A stretch of 64,000 nucleotides of DNA from Roseimaritima multifibrata (GTDB taxonomy: Bacteria > Planctomycetota > Planctomycetia > Pirellulales > Pirellulaceae): the NCBI RefSeq assembly GCF_007741495.1, contig NZ_CP036262.1:2666001-2730000 (forward strand). Direction: 5' to 3'. This document shows positions 45,070-55,131 of the stretch, in pieces. Within the stretch, counting starts at the first letter, position 1, and the number at the start of each line of letters is the position of its first letter. A program made the translations under genes and the position numbers. Below the pieces are notes generated by a model. That model saw nothing but the letters and a program-made list of their open reading frames with translations, was not told where the DNA came from and made no database searches.

Positions 45070-46368
45070 TTATTTGCGACGGCGTCTTTTGCGACCGGTG
45101 GGGGCGAACTTTTGCGTGACTTCGCTGACCGCTTGCACGAAGCTGTCGACCTCTTCGACGGTGTTGTAGAGGTAGAAACTGGCTCGGGAGCTAGCGCTGA
45201 TGCCTAGGTCTTTGTGCAGGGGCATGGCACAGTGATGGCCGGCTCGGACTGCGATCCCGCGGGTGTCCAACCACTGCGCAATGTCGTGGGCATGGATGTG
45301 GGGGAAGACAAAGCTGACGATGCCTCCTTTTAATGCTGGATCCTGGGGACCAAGAATGGTTAGCCCTTCGATTCCGGCCAAACCCTCGTGAGCTCGTCGC
45401 GTGAGAACTTGTTCGTGATCGTGAATCGCTTCCAATCCGACCGCACTGATGTAATCGATGGCAGCTTCCAGGCCGATGGCTTCAACGATCGGTGGGGTGC
45501 CCGCTTCAAATTTGTCCGGCAGTGCCGCCGTGGTGAACCCTTCGGTGGTGACCGTGTTTATCATGGCACCTCCGCCGAGGAATGGAGGCATCGCATCGAG
45601 GATCGATTCTCGCCCGTAAAGGACTCCGATCCCGGTGGGGCCACATAGTTTGTGACCGCTGAAGATCACGAAGTCTGCATCCCATTGCCGGACGTCGATG
45701 GCCATGTGGGGGGCAGCCTGTGCCGCATCGACCAAAGTCGCCGCCCCGTGTTGTTGGGCTTGCTGGACCCACGCGGCGACGGGCGTAATCGTTCCCAAAA
45801 CGTTGCTGACCGCCGTAAAGGCGAACATTTTGATCTGCTGGCCGTACTGCTGCCAGAGGGAATCGAGATGTTCTTGGTCGACTTGTCCCTCGGAATTCAG
45901 TTTCGCAAACAGGACCTTACAGCCCGTTCGCTCACTCAATTGATGCCAGGGGACGATGTTCGCATGATGTTCCATCATGGTTAGCAGGATGTAGTCGTCC
46001 GGACCGACATTCTGGTCTCCCCATGTTCTGGCTACCGTATTGATTGCGGCAGTCGTCCCGGCGGTAAAGAGGACCTCTACCTCGGAGGCGGCATTCAGAA
46101 ATCGAGCGACCGTGCGGCGGGCCTGCTCGTAGCGGTCGGTTGATTCTTCGCTGAGCGTGTGGATGCCTCGATGCACGTTGGCGTAGTACTTGGAGTAGCA
46201 TTCCGACATCGCGTCGATAACCGCGTGTGGCCGTTGCGTGCTCGCCCCGTTATCCAGGAAAACCAACGGAGCTCCACTGTTGGTTTGTCGCCCTAGGATC
46301 GGAAAATCGGGCCGATACAGGGTCGGATTCAGTACGGATTTCGAGAGACTGCTTGGGCTTTCGGTCAT
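45070..46368 (-). CDS. sufS: Cysteine desulfurase SufS
   Basis: PLP enzyme that takes sulfur from cysteine for Fe-S cluster assembly. 432 residues. FLDNGASTQRPHAVIDAM, HRGIHTLSEESTDRYEQAR, LTMMEHHANIVPWHQLSER, FTAVSNVLGTITPVAAWV, the PLP lysine in FVIFSGHKLCGPTGIGVLYG, the active-site cysteine in RAGHHCAMPLHK, and a C-terminal RRRRK tail. The RAGHHC type places it in the SufS/CsdA group. It follows sufU after 2 bp. Confidence 0.95.
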   Translation of the reverse strand: MTESPSSLSKSVLNPTLYRPDFPILGRQTNSGAPLVFLDNGASTQRPHAVIDAMSECYSKYYANVHRGIHTLSEESTDRYEQARRTVARFLNAASEVEVLFTAGTTAAINTVARTWGDQNVGPDDYILLTMMEHHANIVPWHQLSERTGCKVLFAKLNSEGQVDQEHLDSLWQQYGQQIKMFAFTAVSNVLGTITPVAAWVQQAQQHGAATLVDAAQAAPHMAIDVRQWDADFVIFSGHKLCGPTGIGVLYGRESILDAMPPFLGGGAMINTVTTEGFTTAALPDKFEAGTPPIVEAIGLEAAIDYISAVGLEAIHDHEQVLTRRAHEGLAGIEGLTILGPQDPALKGGIVSFVFPHIHAHDIAQWLDTRGIAVRAGHHCAMPLHKDLGISASSRASFYLYNTVEEVDSFVQAVSEVTQKFAPTGRKRRRRK

Positions 46369-46370
46369 GC

Positions 46371-46808
46371 TTAAGATTCTTCGCCCAGGCTGGGGCCTCC
46401 AAAGTGTGTTTGTGATTCGTCATCGTCATCGACAGGAGCGTGCATCGCACGCTGGACGACTCGCCACGGTAACAGGCAGCATTTCTGGCGATTCGGGGTC
46501 AGGTGAGGCCCAAAGAGCTCCAGCATTTGTTCTGCGGTGTACTCTCGGACTTCCTCAAAGGTCATCCCTTCGATTTTTTCCATCAGCATCGATGAGGAAG
46601 CTTGACTGATTACGCAGCCTTTTCCCTCAAACCAAGCTTCTTGGACCTTTCCGTCGGCATCCAGTTTCAACTCAACGCGCACCTCATCACCACAGAGCGG
46701 GTTTTTCCCCTCTTCGGCGTGGGTCACTGAGTCACAATGTCCGCGATGATACGGATCCTCGTAGTGATCAAGGACGTGTTCTTCGTAGATATCTTGTTCT
46801 GACGGCAT
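46371..46808 (-). CDS. sufU: SufU-type Fe-S scaffold / sulfur acceptor
   Basis: IscU-like fold. 145 residues. It has the three cysteines in NPLCGDEVRVEL, FEGKGCVISQASSSMLME and NRQKCCLLPW, and the longer spacing before the last cysteine typical of SufU rather than IscU. SufU accepts sulfur from SufS and hands it on. Gene order sufU-sufS matches the suf system; sufB/C/D are not in this window. ATG at 46808. Confidence 0.94.
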   Translation of the reverse strand: MPSEQDIYEEHVLDHYEDPYHRGHCDSVTHAEEGKNPLCGDEVRVELKLDADGKVQEAWFEGKGCVISQASSSMLMEKIEGMTFEEVREYTAEQMLELFGPHLTPNRQKCCLLPWRVVQRAMHAPVDDDDESQTHFGGPSLGEES

Positions 46809-46877
46809 AAAGCAATCAAAGGTTCATGGAAATCAAAGGGTCAAAACGGAACGTTTTATCGTTCGGCCACCTTCAGT

Positions 46878-48056
46878 CTACTTGTCGGTGGCCATTTTTC
46901 GAAAGTAGGCTTCGATCGCTTCTCTGTAATGGGTGGGTAGATCTTGGCCAATTTGCTGCAAGGCTTGCTCGCGATCGGCAGGGGGCATCTTCCCCCATTC
47001 GCTCCGTTTTCCTAGGTCACGCTTGTCGACATCGCCTGCCCCGCCTCCTCCAGCGGCTTGACTATCCTGCATCGGTTGCCCCTGTCCTTCGGCTTGGCCG
47101 CCCGACGAGGATCCGCCTCCTTGTTGTTGCTGCTGCTGTTGCTGTTTTTGTTGTTCTTCCATTTTGTCGATCAACTTTGACAGTTTGTCAATAATCGCTT
47201 GCTCTTGTTCCTGAACCTTGTCGTCGGAGCGTCCTAGCTCTAACCGTCGTTCGACATCGCTCATCAACCGCGAAATTTCGTCCAGGCTATCGGGTTTCAG
47301 CGGTTTCATGTCGACAAGCATCAGTTTCGCCGTCCGTGCGTAACGGATGGGGCATTCGGCATCATTGTCGAGCAATCGACGTAGGTCTTTTAATGTTTCT
47401 TCTTTGTTTAGCAACGCGTGATTGCAGGCGGCTCGGTAGAACAGCAGCGTCGCGGGGTCGACGAAGGTCTGGAATTCGATATCCGCCAGCAGTGGCAATG
47501 CTTCATCGAACAACCGTTCACGCACCAAGTCGCGGCCGATGTAGGAAGCGACCACTTTCCTTAATACGGCCGACAATTTGTCAAATCGTTTATCCGTCGG
47601 ATCCAAGTCACCGTTGAGGGATGCATCGATGATTTCCGCGATCGTGGGAACGACGCCGGCCGCGGCATCCACAAACGCATCTAGTCGATCGGTCTGCGGT
47701 TGCTCCAGCTGAGCCTGGAATGCAGCGGCCGCTTGCTCGATCGCCTGGTCCGAAGTGTTTTGTTGCTGCAGTGCGTCGCGCAGCGCCGCAACCGCAAGTT
47801 CCGAATCAGGCATCTGCCATTCCGCTTTTCGCTCCAGACTATCGGCCGCCGAAGCAACGTTGCCAACCAGCCCGCAACTGAAAAGGCTTAGCGATATCGC
47901 AACCATACATGTTGCTGCAATCGCCGAACGGAATGGTTGGGGATGGGCCGTCTTCGATTCGCAGAACCGAGCGACAATCCTGCTACCGCCACGAATGGTT
48001 CGCGAGATCCTAAGCCGAGTGAGCGTTTTAAATGGTTCGATCATCTTGGTTCTCAT
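46878..48056 (-). CDS. Exported helical repeat protein at the end of the moxR operon
   Basis: 392 residues from ATG 48056; ATG 48044 is equally possible, and a TTG at 48065 less so. A hydrophobic segment (IAATCMVAISLSLFSCGLVG) may be a lipoprotein signal with lipobox LFSC, or a normal signal cut after SAA. The middle is helical with TPR-like stretches (YRAACNHALLNKEETLKDLR). A Gln-run and Gly/Ser-rich linker follow, then KMPPADREQALQQIGQDLPT and HYREAIEAYFRKMA, a short domain often seen at the end of planctomycete MoxR operons. Function unknown. 69 bp before sufU. Confidence 0.8.
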   Translation of the reverse strand: MRTKMIEPFKTLTRLRISRTIRGGSRIVARFCESKTAHPQPFRSAIAATCMVAISLSLFSCGLVGNVASAADSLERKAEWQMPDSELAVAALRDALQQQNTSDQAIEQAAAAFQAQLEQPQTDRLDAFVDAAAGVVPTIAEIIDASLNGDLDPTDKRFDKLSAVLRKVVASYIGRDLVRERLFDEALPLLADIEFQTFVDPATLLFYRAACNHALLNKEETLKDLRRLLDNDAECPIRYARTAKLMLVDMKPLKPDSLDEISRLMSDVERRLELGRSDDKVQEQEQAIIDKLSKLIDKMEEQQKQQQQQQQQGGGSSSGGQAEGQGQPMQDSQAAGGGGAGDVDKRDLGKRSEWGKMPPADREQALQQIGQDLPTHYREAIEAYFRKMATDK

Positions 48057-48104
48057 GGACGGCAATTCGAAAAATAGGCGAAGCGGTTTCTGAGTGCGGG
48101 ATGG

Positions 48105-49991
48105 CTACTGATTTCGTTTCAGGACCAAGTCCCGAGTGATGGAGTACAGACGGTTTTGTCGCTCCGCTAGGCCCTGCAGCAATGTTCTGATTTCGGCGGT
48201 CGGAGCCCCGTTATCGGTTTGCAACATGGCATCGTAGCGTTCGGTGGTCCCTTTGACGCGAGTCTGCATCGTCCGAATCAATTTTAGTTCGGCGAGGGAT
48301 TCGACCAACGGTTGTTCGCCTTGTTGCCCTTGTTGTGGTTGCTCCCCCTGTTGTTCCTGTTTCTTTTTCTCTTCAAGATCTTTCTGAGCTTTTTGGAGTG
48401 CACCGATCATCTCTTCCAGGGCGGCAAGCACGTCTTCTTGAATTCCCTGGGTGACGACATCGATTTTCGATTGAGCCAGGCGATCCACGACGGTTTGCAT
48501 GTCGCCGCGTATTTGTTGGACCACTTCTGGGAACGCGACGCTGGACCCCTCTTCGCGCAACAGCAGCATGGCTCGGTCAGCCTCCATGACAATCTGTTTT
48601 TCTTCGTTTGCCAGGTTGCCCGCTTTTAGGTCCGTTTGACGGTCGCGATCGGCAAGCGGGATCGCCGCCAGTTCACGGTTCTTTTCCAGGACGGCCGACT
48701 GCATCTGTGCCATTTTACGTAAACGGCTCTCCAGTCGAGCGAGTTCGCGTTGCATTTCTTCTTCGCGTAATTGGCGAAGGATTTTCTCTAATTGATCGAT
48801 CGCTTGGCGGATCTCTTCTTCGGCTTGTCGTTGTTTTTCGGTTGCTTGTTCCCGTTTCGCTTCTTCCAGAGCCTTTTCGGCTTCCTTCATTCTCTCGAGG
48901 GCTTTTTCCAATTGCTTCTGCGCACTCTGTTGAGGGGACTGAGGCTTGGATTCAGTTTTGGGAGATTCGGGTTGCTCTCCTTCTTGCGGCTTTTGGCTTT
49001 GACTTTGGGATTGCTGGGCCTGTTTGGCATCCTGCAGTTCTTTTGCTGCCTTGTCCGATTCGGCTGCAGCCTGTTTGGCGTCCGCTTCGGCCTTAGCTTT
49101 TTTCTCGGCAGCCTTTTGGGCAGCGGCTTTCTGCTCGGCTGCTTTTTGATCGCTGGATTGTTTTTCTGAAGCGTTTTGATCGCCTTCGCTTGCTTGGCTC
49201 TCTTGCTTGTCTTGGTCCTGTTTCGCTTCGGCTTCGGATTTCGCCTGCTCAGCTTTTTCCGCAGCGGCTTCGGCTTTCTTGACCATCTCGGCTAGTTCTT
49301 CAGCTTCCTTCTGTTTCGCTTTCTTTTCCGCTTCACTCATCTTTTCAGTCGCTTCTTCAGCCCCCTCTTCAAGCGCTTCTTCAGCGGCGGGATCCAATTC
49401 TTTGTTTTGCTCTGCCATTTCTTTTTGCAGCGCTTCGGCCGCTTTGGCGATGTCGCTTTGTTCGGATTCGACCGATTTCAGTTCGGCGCCGTTTTCTGTT
49501 CGAGCTCGAGTCCCCCGCTGCCGTCGTTCCTGACGTTTTAGATCTTTGATCCAATTGCTGATCCGTTCTTTTTCATCCCGGATTCTTTGCGGACGATCTT
49601 CGGTCAGCAGCAATTTCAGCAAAGCAGCCATCTGCTCGTTGGCGGCCTGTTGGTCGGTAATGGCCTGTTGAAATTTTTGGCTCCGGAGGGCATCGGAGGC
49701 CGAATTCATTCGTTCCAGAATGAAAGTGTCTCGTGATTGCTTGGCGGCTCGCCGCAGCAATGCCGCACGTTCGGGGTTCTCGGTGACTTCGACCTCGGCC
49801 AGCCGAAGAAGTAGTTCTTCCAGCCGTTGGTAACGTTCGGAGACTTGCGTTTGGCGATCGGGAAGGGGAACGTTTTGAAGCGCTTCGCCGGTTTTCGCTG
49901 GCTGGGCAGCGGCCGGCGATGGCACAGCGGTCCACAGCACTGTTGTCAGTGTCAGCAGGCAAAGTAGGGAAGCAGCCGCTCTATCGAACAT
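48105..49991 (-). CDS. Exported long coiled-coil protein
   Basis: 628 residues from ATG 49991. An AGGAG at 49999-50003 lies 7 bp before this ATG but only 1 bp before the ATG at 49997, which decides the start. Signal peptide (MFDRAAASLLCLLTLTTVLW, cut near AAAQP). Residues ~130-420 form an extreme Ala/Lys/Glu/Gln coiled coil (AEEALEEGAEEATEKMSEAE), and the rest stays helical. Probably an extended periplasmic scaffold for the VWA complex, by analogy; no named family recognised. Confidence 0.8.
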   Translation of the reverse strand: MFDRAAASLLCLLTLTTVLWTAVPSPAAAQPAKTGEALQNVPLPDRQTQVSERYQRLEELLLRLAEVEVTENPERAALLRRAAKQSRDTFILERMNSASDALRSQKFQQAITDQQAANEQMAALLKLLLTEDRPQRIRDEKERISNWIKDLKRQERRQRGTRARTENGAELKSVESEQSDIAKAAEALQKEMAEQNKELDPAAEEALEEGAEEATEKMSEAEKKAKQKEAEELAEMVKKAEAAAEKAEQAKSEAEAKQDQDKQESQASEGDQNASEKQSSDQKAAEQKAAAQKAAEKKAKAEADAKQAAAESDKAAKELQDAKQAQQSQSQSQKPQEGEQPESPKTESKPQSPQQSAQKQLEKALERMKEAEKALEEAKREQATEKQRQAEEEIRQAIDQLEKILRQLREEEMQRELARLESRLRKMAQMQSAVLEKNRELAAIPLADRDRQTDLKAGNLANEEKQIVMEADRAMLLLREEGSSVAFPEVVQQIRGDMQTVVDRLAQSKIDVVTQGIQEDVLAALEEMIGALQKAQKDLEEKKKQEQQGEQPQQGQQGEQPLVESLAELKLIRTMQTRVKGTTERYDAMLQTDNGAPTAEIRTLLQGLAERQNRLYSITRDLVLKRNQ

Positions 49992-49998
49992 GTTCATT

Positions 49999-50003
49999 CT
50001 CCT
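49999..50003 (-). promoter_or_regulatory. Shine-Dalgarno AGGAG fixing the coiled-coil gene start
   Basis: Minus strand GTCAGGAGAATGAACATG: 7 bp to the second ATG (49991), 1 bp to the first (49997). Confidence 0.6.
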
Positions 50004-50007
50004 GACA

Positions 50008-52314
50008 CTATTCGTTGAACAGGTTTCGGATACGTTCGGTCCGCTCCTGTTCGGTATCTTCGATCAGTCCTTCCTGAGCTTCAATCAATGACCGGACGAG
50101 GTCCAGAATTTCATTGTAGCTTTCTAAGTCTAGCATTTTCTCTAAAATCGCCGTCAAATCGAGCAGGGTTTGATCGGCGGTTGCGACCGCGAGGGCTGTT
50201 TGATCTTGCCCTGTAGAGGGGTCGGCGATCCGTTCTTCGATTCCTGTGATTTGTTCGCCCAGAAGTTCCAGAGGTCCCGAAATGACCTTTCGCAGGGGCT
50301 GAGCCACCGCGGCGGAAAGCCTGGATCGACGGTCTGGCGAGTCGACTCGGTTGTTGACCATTTCTTCAAGGATGTTTTCGACTCCCGAAGCCAAACCTTG
50401 CAGTTCTTCGCTGGTCTTTGTTGTTTGGAGGGCCGTCTGTTGAATTCGCAGGCGGAGGACCTGTTCGGCCCGTTCGGGCGTGTCGGTTGAAGTGTCGGAC
50501 CATCCCTCCCGTCGCAGCAGGTCTAAGGTATCACGCAACGACCGCGTTTCGTTGATCGCTTGTTCAAGCCGCGCCCGCAAGCCAAGCTCACGCCGCTCCA
50601 GCATCGCAAGCAATTCATCCGGCGTCACAATCTGCAGACGGTAGACTTCCGAACGGGCCAGATGAGGAGGTCCCAAGTCATACGCATCGCTCGTTTCAGC
50701 AAACACGTTGATCGCCGAACCGGGTTGTAGCGGAGTCAGACGGCCAGAATCGACAAGGGAACGCAGGTCGATTTCCGCAGCGAAAACGCCCTCTCGATCG
50801 ATGGAAATCGGCATCGTCGTCGGTTGCGTCTGAGTTTCTTGGTCGGAGACTTCAACGACGGAGACTTCGGAGGTGGTGATTCCATAGTCATCGGTAATCG
50901 TTCCTCGCAGAGGAATGTTCGCCATTTTGGTCACCGCCAAATCGATCCCTTTTAGCCGCATCTCGATTTCGGGAGGGTTATCGTTGATGACGCCCAGGAA
51001 GTATCGGAAAGGCGTTTGCGAGGTCAGCCCTTCTTTGTCAATCGGAACAACGACCACTTTGGTCGATTGTCGCAGGTCATGGATCGTGAACCGAAACGAA
51101 AGGTCATCCTCGGCAAATTCAACGATTGGATTAACAACCACTTCATCGCCGACGGTAATCGCAACTTCGGTTCCCGATAGCGGTTTGCTGGAGGTCGCGA
51201 CCAGTGTGACGTCCGCTCCTTCTCGCAGTCGTAGCCCCGGTTGGTACTCCGTTGTCAGGTCAGCGCTGGTTCCTTCGCGGTCAGCGCGAAGATACGGGGG
51301 GGACTGCGCTAGGATTTGCAAACTGGTGACCGCTGGCGGCGGGACAATTTCGATTTTATAGCCGTCCAATCGATCATCTAACCCACGGACCGAAAACGTT
51401 AGATCTCCGGCAATCCCGCTAAGAGGAGGCCCATCCAGCACAAAGTCTTGCATCCCGTCGACAACACGCCCAACCCGCCGCATGTTGGCCTGTCCGCGAG
51501 CTCCGTCGGCGGTCCTGTAATACAACGTGCAGTTATCTGGAACGACCGCTCCGTCGGCTCTGGCTTGGATTCTTAGGTTCGCGTTTGCCCCGCGAGGTAA
51601 CCGAGCGATCTTGTTTTCAAAAGCGATCGATTTAGCGGCTTCACTATCATCGTCCAGTGCGGTCACGCGGGGGATTTCCATCCCAACCATTTGTAAATCG
51701 GCCTGTCGGGGCCAAGCAGCGTCGGTCAACAACAGCAACCTGGCGGCGCCTTGTTGGAAAACATGAGGTCGGGCAATCAGCAGAACCAAGACTGCCAGTA
51801 GCAGCGGAGCGACCAACATGACTTTGTGTTGTATCGGTTGCCAGCGGAAAACTTTTCCCAGCTGAACGTCGCCAATCCTTGCCACCGCTTGTTCACCAAC
51901 CCGCTGTAACATCTCGGGCGTGTGGGCGTCGCCTTGTCGACTTGGGGCATGTAACTGCACGGTGGTGATTAGGCTGCCACCCAGTTCCGGATGGTGTCGT
52001 TCCAGCAAGAGGGCCAGGCTGTCATCGGGCAGGGAGCGATTTAATCGCCCCACCAATAATTTGACAACCAAGTAGGCAATCACGACGGCGACGCCCAACA
52101 ACAAAACGACCCGAGCGGACCGTGGCATTTCGGTGCCACCCAGCAGCACCGGGACATAGTCAAATAGCAGGCCGAGCCAGAAAGCGGATAGCAAGACTGC
52201 AAGGATCGCCAACAGCGAATCCCAAACGATATAACGCCGGACCTGACTGCGCAGCTGTCCCAGCAGCGAGGTCAATCGCGAATCGAGTTGTCGTTCAGAA
52301 TGCGGATCAGCCAT
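50008..52314 (-). CDS. Large membrane protein of the moxR/VWA operon (DUF4175-like layout)
   Basis: 768 residues. Two N-terminal helices (IVWDSLLAILAVLLSAFWLG; ARVVLLLGVAVVIAYLVVKL) and a third at ~165-185 (VMLVAPLLLAVLVLLIARP) anchor a long periplasmic part: beta domains (LRIQARADGAVVPDNCTLYY; DLTFSVRGLDDRLDGYKIEI; GITTSEVSVVEVSDQETQTQ) and a helical end with EQAINETRSLRDTLDLLR. The order of anchors, Ig-like domains and coiled coil matches DUF4175 proteins found in MoxR-VWA operons. Function unknown. ATG 52314; gaps of 9 and 16 bp to its neighbours. Confidence 0.8.
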   Translation of the reverse strand: MADPHSERQLDSRLTSLLGQLRSQVRRYIVWDSLLAILAVLLSAFWLGLLFDYVPVLLGGTEMPRSARVVLLLGVAVVIAYLVVKLLVGRLNRSLPDDSLALLLERHHPELGGSLITTVQLHAPSRQGDAHTPEMLQRVGEQAVARIGDVQLGKVFRWQPIQHKVMLVAPLLLAVLVLLIARPHVFQQGAARLLLLTDAAWPRQADLQMVGMEIPRVTALDDDSEAAKSIAFENKIARLPRGANANLRIQARADGAVVPDNCTLYYRTADGARGQANMRRVGRVVDGMQDFVLDGPPLSGIAGDLTFSVRGLDDRLDGYKIEIVPPPAVTSLQILAQSPPYLRADREGTSADLTTEYQPGLRLREGADVTLVATSSKPLSGTEVAITVGDEVVVNPIVEFAEDDLSFRFTIHDLRQSTKVVVVPIDKEGLTSQTPFRYFLGVINDNPPEIEMRLKGIDLAVTKMANIPLRGTITDDYGITTSEVSVVEVSDQETQTQPTTMPISIDREGVFAAEIDLRSLVDSGRLTPLQPGSAINVFAETSDAYDLGPPHLARSEVYRLQIVTPDELLAMLERRELGLRARLEQAINETRSLRDTLDLLRREGWSDTSTDTPERAEQVLRLRIQQTALQTTKTSEELQGLASGVENILEEMVNNRVDSPDRRSRLSAAVAQPLRKVISGPLELLGEQITGIEERIADPSTGQDQTALAVATADQTLLDLTAILEKMLDLESYNEILDLVRSLIEAQEGLIEDTEQERTERIRNLFNE

Positions 52315-52323
52315 ACAAACTTT

Positions 52324-55131
52324 CTATGCCAAACGATGCAGTCGTCGCACCACCCATTCAAAGGTAAGGCAGGTCGCCAATAACCACATCAAAGATGCAT
52401 TTAATCGACGGTTAAAATCACGATCGGGTGCGCCAGGTAAAACCGATGTTTGTGGCTGGGGTTCGATCGTGCCGGTCAATGTCGCAAGAGCCGCGGTAGG
52501 GGCGACATTCGCGGAATCCGAACTCGGTTCCCCGATCGGCAGATAAATCCCTCCGGTCAGCTTGGCGACCGTCATTAAATCATCGTCGTTGCGGCGCGGT
52601 CGTTCCAGTTCCAACGTTGGCAGTCGTACCTGGATGGTTTGCTGCAGGACATCCTCTTTCAGGGAATCCCCTAAGGTTAGCCGCAGTTCATAATTGCCCG
52701 CTTCTCGGACAAGCATCCGCCCGCCATAGGTACCCGCTCGAGGTTCTCCAGGCAGTGGAGTCAGTTGCATTTGACCAATCTGTCCACCAGGAGCCAAAAT
52801 GTCGACATTGACGGACGGTACGTCGAGCGGTTCGAACTGTTCATTGGTAAGGACGGCGCGAACATTAATGCTCTCTCCGACCATTGCCCGCGGGCGATCG
52901 ACCAACAGCAACCCGCGATTGGAATCCCGCATCAAGCGTCCTTCGGAAACCCATCGCAGAAGTTTGGTGTAGAAATTATCGAAGTAGGCATCGCTCACCC
53001 CACGCAGTCGCCACATTTCGCCGCTGCCGAGGAAAAAGACTCGCCCCGCACCATAGAATTGGGAAGCCATATAGACCGGATACTGGTCGCTGATGGCGGT
53101 CGTTGGGTCCGAGAAATAAGCATAGACCTTGGCACCCGCTTTGGCGTCTTTTACTCCGACATAATCGTAGACGCCCCCCGATTCTTCCCAAGCTTCAAAA
53201 CTGGTTTGAGGATCGTCGGTGACCCACAGGAATTCGGTCCGCAGTGCCTCGGGGGTCATCTTGAGGGGCCACTGGATTTCACCACCTGCGCGTCCGCCCC
53301 GTAGTAGTGGATTGGACGTCGTTAGGTTCACCGGAAAAAATCCTGCCAGTTTGCTGACGCGAGGATCGGTCCGTTTGGTGGTCCACTGCGGCATGTAGAC
53401 CGGCCCCGATACCAGGATCATGCCGCCGGCTTGTTCGGATAACCAGCGATCGAGCAAGTCCAGTTGCGCCGCGTCCAGCTGTAACCAATCGACATCAAAT
53501 GCGATCAAGGCGTCGTATTGAAACATCTCCTCAGGAGTCGAAGGAAATTCGCTCAGTTGGGCGTCCGCGTCCTGGCTCATTCCAGGTTGCCCCGTTTGCA
53601 AAAGCACGTCCAGTTGGGTCGATTTGTCGCGGAAAAGGAGGTTGCGAACGAAGCGATATTCACGCATTGGGCCGCCTGCAACCGCTAAGACGCGCAGTTT
53701 TCTTGCGACGACTTCGTAGCGGGCGTCGCGAATGTCGTCTTCGCTGTTTTGATCGCCCTCCGGCGGGACGACGCGGATCGCTAGTCGCCGTCGACCGATG
53801 GTTTCCGAGTCCATTTCAAAAGGGACTCCGGTCAACGTGCCGTCGACCGATAGCGTGACCTCTTTACTGTCGACAACTTCGCTCGGAACCGCGTCTCCGT
53901 CGGCCCCATCCAGCAACTGAACCTGCACGGTTACCGGTTCGCTGCCGCTGGCTTGTAGGACAGCCGACAAAGCGAATTTGTCACCGGGGTAGACACGGCG
54001 GGGAGCATCCAGATCGACGATTCGTACATTGACCGGGGCCAGCGAACTTCCCAGTCCCAGCGGATAAACCGAAACGCCGTTGCGAGCCGCAATTCCGGCG
54101 GCAGATGCGGCGGGAGTTCCGCCGTTGGTTTGTCCATCGGTCAAGACAATGATCGCCGCCAGGGTCGCGGGATCATGCCGCGTCAACACGCTACGCATTG
54201 CATCGCCCAGGTGCGTGGTTTGACCAGCTGCTAACAAAGCTTCGTTCCAATCTTGAACGCGTCGTTCCTCCGGCTTGTTTTCCTCGTCTCCGTCGGTGGG
54301 CCGTTGGTCTGGCGACGGCTCCGATGCGGGTTCGTTTTCGTCGGGGGCTTCCGTATCCGCGAAGCCAAGCAATGAGTTCAACGAGCGGTCAGCATGGATC
54401 GTCCATGCCCCGCTTAGCAAACAAATACCGGTAACGATCGTGATGACGCCCCAGAACAGCGGTTGCCCCAAGCTGGAAACTCGGCCCGTTGCCCCCAGGA
54501 ACAGCGAAGCGGCGCAGAGGATCAGTGCCGCACAAATCGTCAGTAAACCAATCACCGCGACTCGCGATGAAGCGACCGGTAGGACTTCGGCGGCTTCAGC
54601 GTCGACAGGCGTATCGGTTTCGGCGGCGCGGACTTCTAACTCGCGCGGTTCATCACCTTGGTCAAATCCGTAAATCGTGACGCGTTGGTCCGCAGCAAAC
54701 TCATCCAACCAACTGGAATCGGACATGATTTGCGCTGCCAGCTCGGATCGCGAGATCGAACCGATTTCATTGTCCGCCGGCAGGGACATGCTTTGGCTGG
54801 TATCGACCAACACAGCGATCTCGCTTTGCCGAACGCTGGATTGTTGTGTTCGACGAGTGAGCCCGAAGAAAAAGAAGACCAAACCGGCCAGCGTGCAGAT
54901 TCGCAAGAAAATCAACGACATCCGTACCAGCCGCGGGAGCTCTTCGGTGTCGCGCCGGTACAGGCGAATCATCAATCCAAAGAGGACGGCGATCACCACG
55001 AACGTCAGAGCCCAAGCCCACCAGCCATCAAGCCATGCGGCGCGTTCAAGCGTGTAGACGATCTCTTGGCGATCCGATGAAACTACGTCCGCTTGGGCTA
55101 GTAAATTTGGCAGGAGTAATGAACCGATCAT
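52324..55131 (-). CDS. VWA-domain membrane protein with glutamine-amidotransferase-like region
   Basis: 935 residues. ATG 55131 overlaps the upstream stop as ATGA, so the frame to 55173 was not used. Signal or anchor segment, helices at ~45-65 and ~85-105, VWA domain with MIDAS-like DTSQSMSLPADNE, two more helices in the middle (VIGLLTICAALILCAASLFL; FWGVITIVTGICLLSGAW), LAAIIVLTDGQTNGGTP (second MIDAS part), then YDALIAFDVDWLQLDAAQLD and WLSEQAGGMILVSGPVYMPQ, a class I amidotransferase-like fold, probably inactive, and a C-terminal helix. The VWA domain is split by an insertion of helices and an acidic linker. Likely works with the BatA-like protein. Confidence 0.85.
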   Translation of the reverse strand: MIGSLLLPNLLAQADVVSSDRQEIVYTLERAAWLDGWWAWALTFVVIAVLFGLMIRLYRRDTEELPRLVRMSLIFLRICTLAGLVFFFFGLTRRTQQSSVRQSEIAVLVDTSQSMSLPADNEIGSISRSELAAQIMSDSSWLDEFAADQRVTIYGFDQGDEPRELEVRAAETDTPVDAEAAEVLPVASSRVAVIGLLTICAALILCAASLFLGATGRVSSLGQPLFWGVITIVTGICLLSGAWTIHADRSLNSLLGFADTEAPDENEPASEPSPDQRPTDGDEENKPEERRVQDWNEALLAAGQTTHLGDAMRSVLTRHDPATLAAIIVLTDGQTNGGTPAASAAGIAARNGVSVYPLGLGSSLAPVNVRIVDLDAPRRVYPGDKFALSAVLQASGSEPVTVQVQLLDGADGDAVPSEVVDSKEVTLSVDGTLTGVPFEMDSETIGRRRLAIRVVPPEGDQNSEDDIRDARYEVVARKLRVLAVAGGPMREYRFVRNLLFRDKSTQLDVLLQTGQPGMSQDADAQLSEFPSTPEEMFQYDALIAFDVDWLQLDAAQLDLLDRWLSEQAGGMILVSGPVYMPQWTTKRTDPRVSKLAGFFPVNLTTSNPLLRGGRAGGEIQWPLKMTPEALRTEFLWVTDDPQTSFEAWEESGGVYDYVGVKDAKAGAKVYAYFSDPTTAISDQYPVYMASQFYGAGRVFFLGSGEMWRLRGVSDAYFDNFYTKLLRWVSEGRLMRDSNRGLLLVDRPRAMVGESINVRAVLTNEQFEPLDVPSVNVDILAPGGQIGQMQLTPLPGEPRAGTYGGRMLVREAGNYELRLTLGDSLKEDVLQQTIQVRLPTLELERPRRNDDDLMTVAKLTGGIYLPIGEPSSDSANVAPTAALATLTGTIEPQPQTSVLPGAPDRDFNRRLNASLMWLLATCLTFEWVVRRLHRLA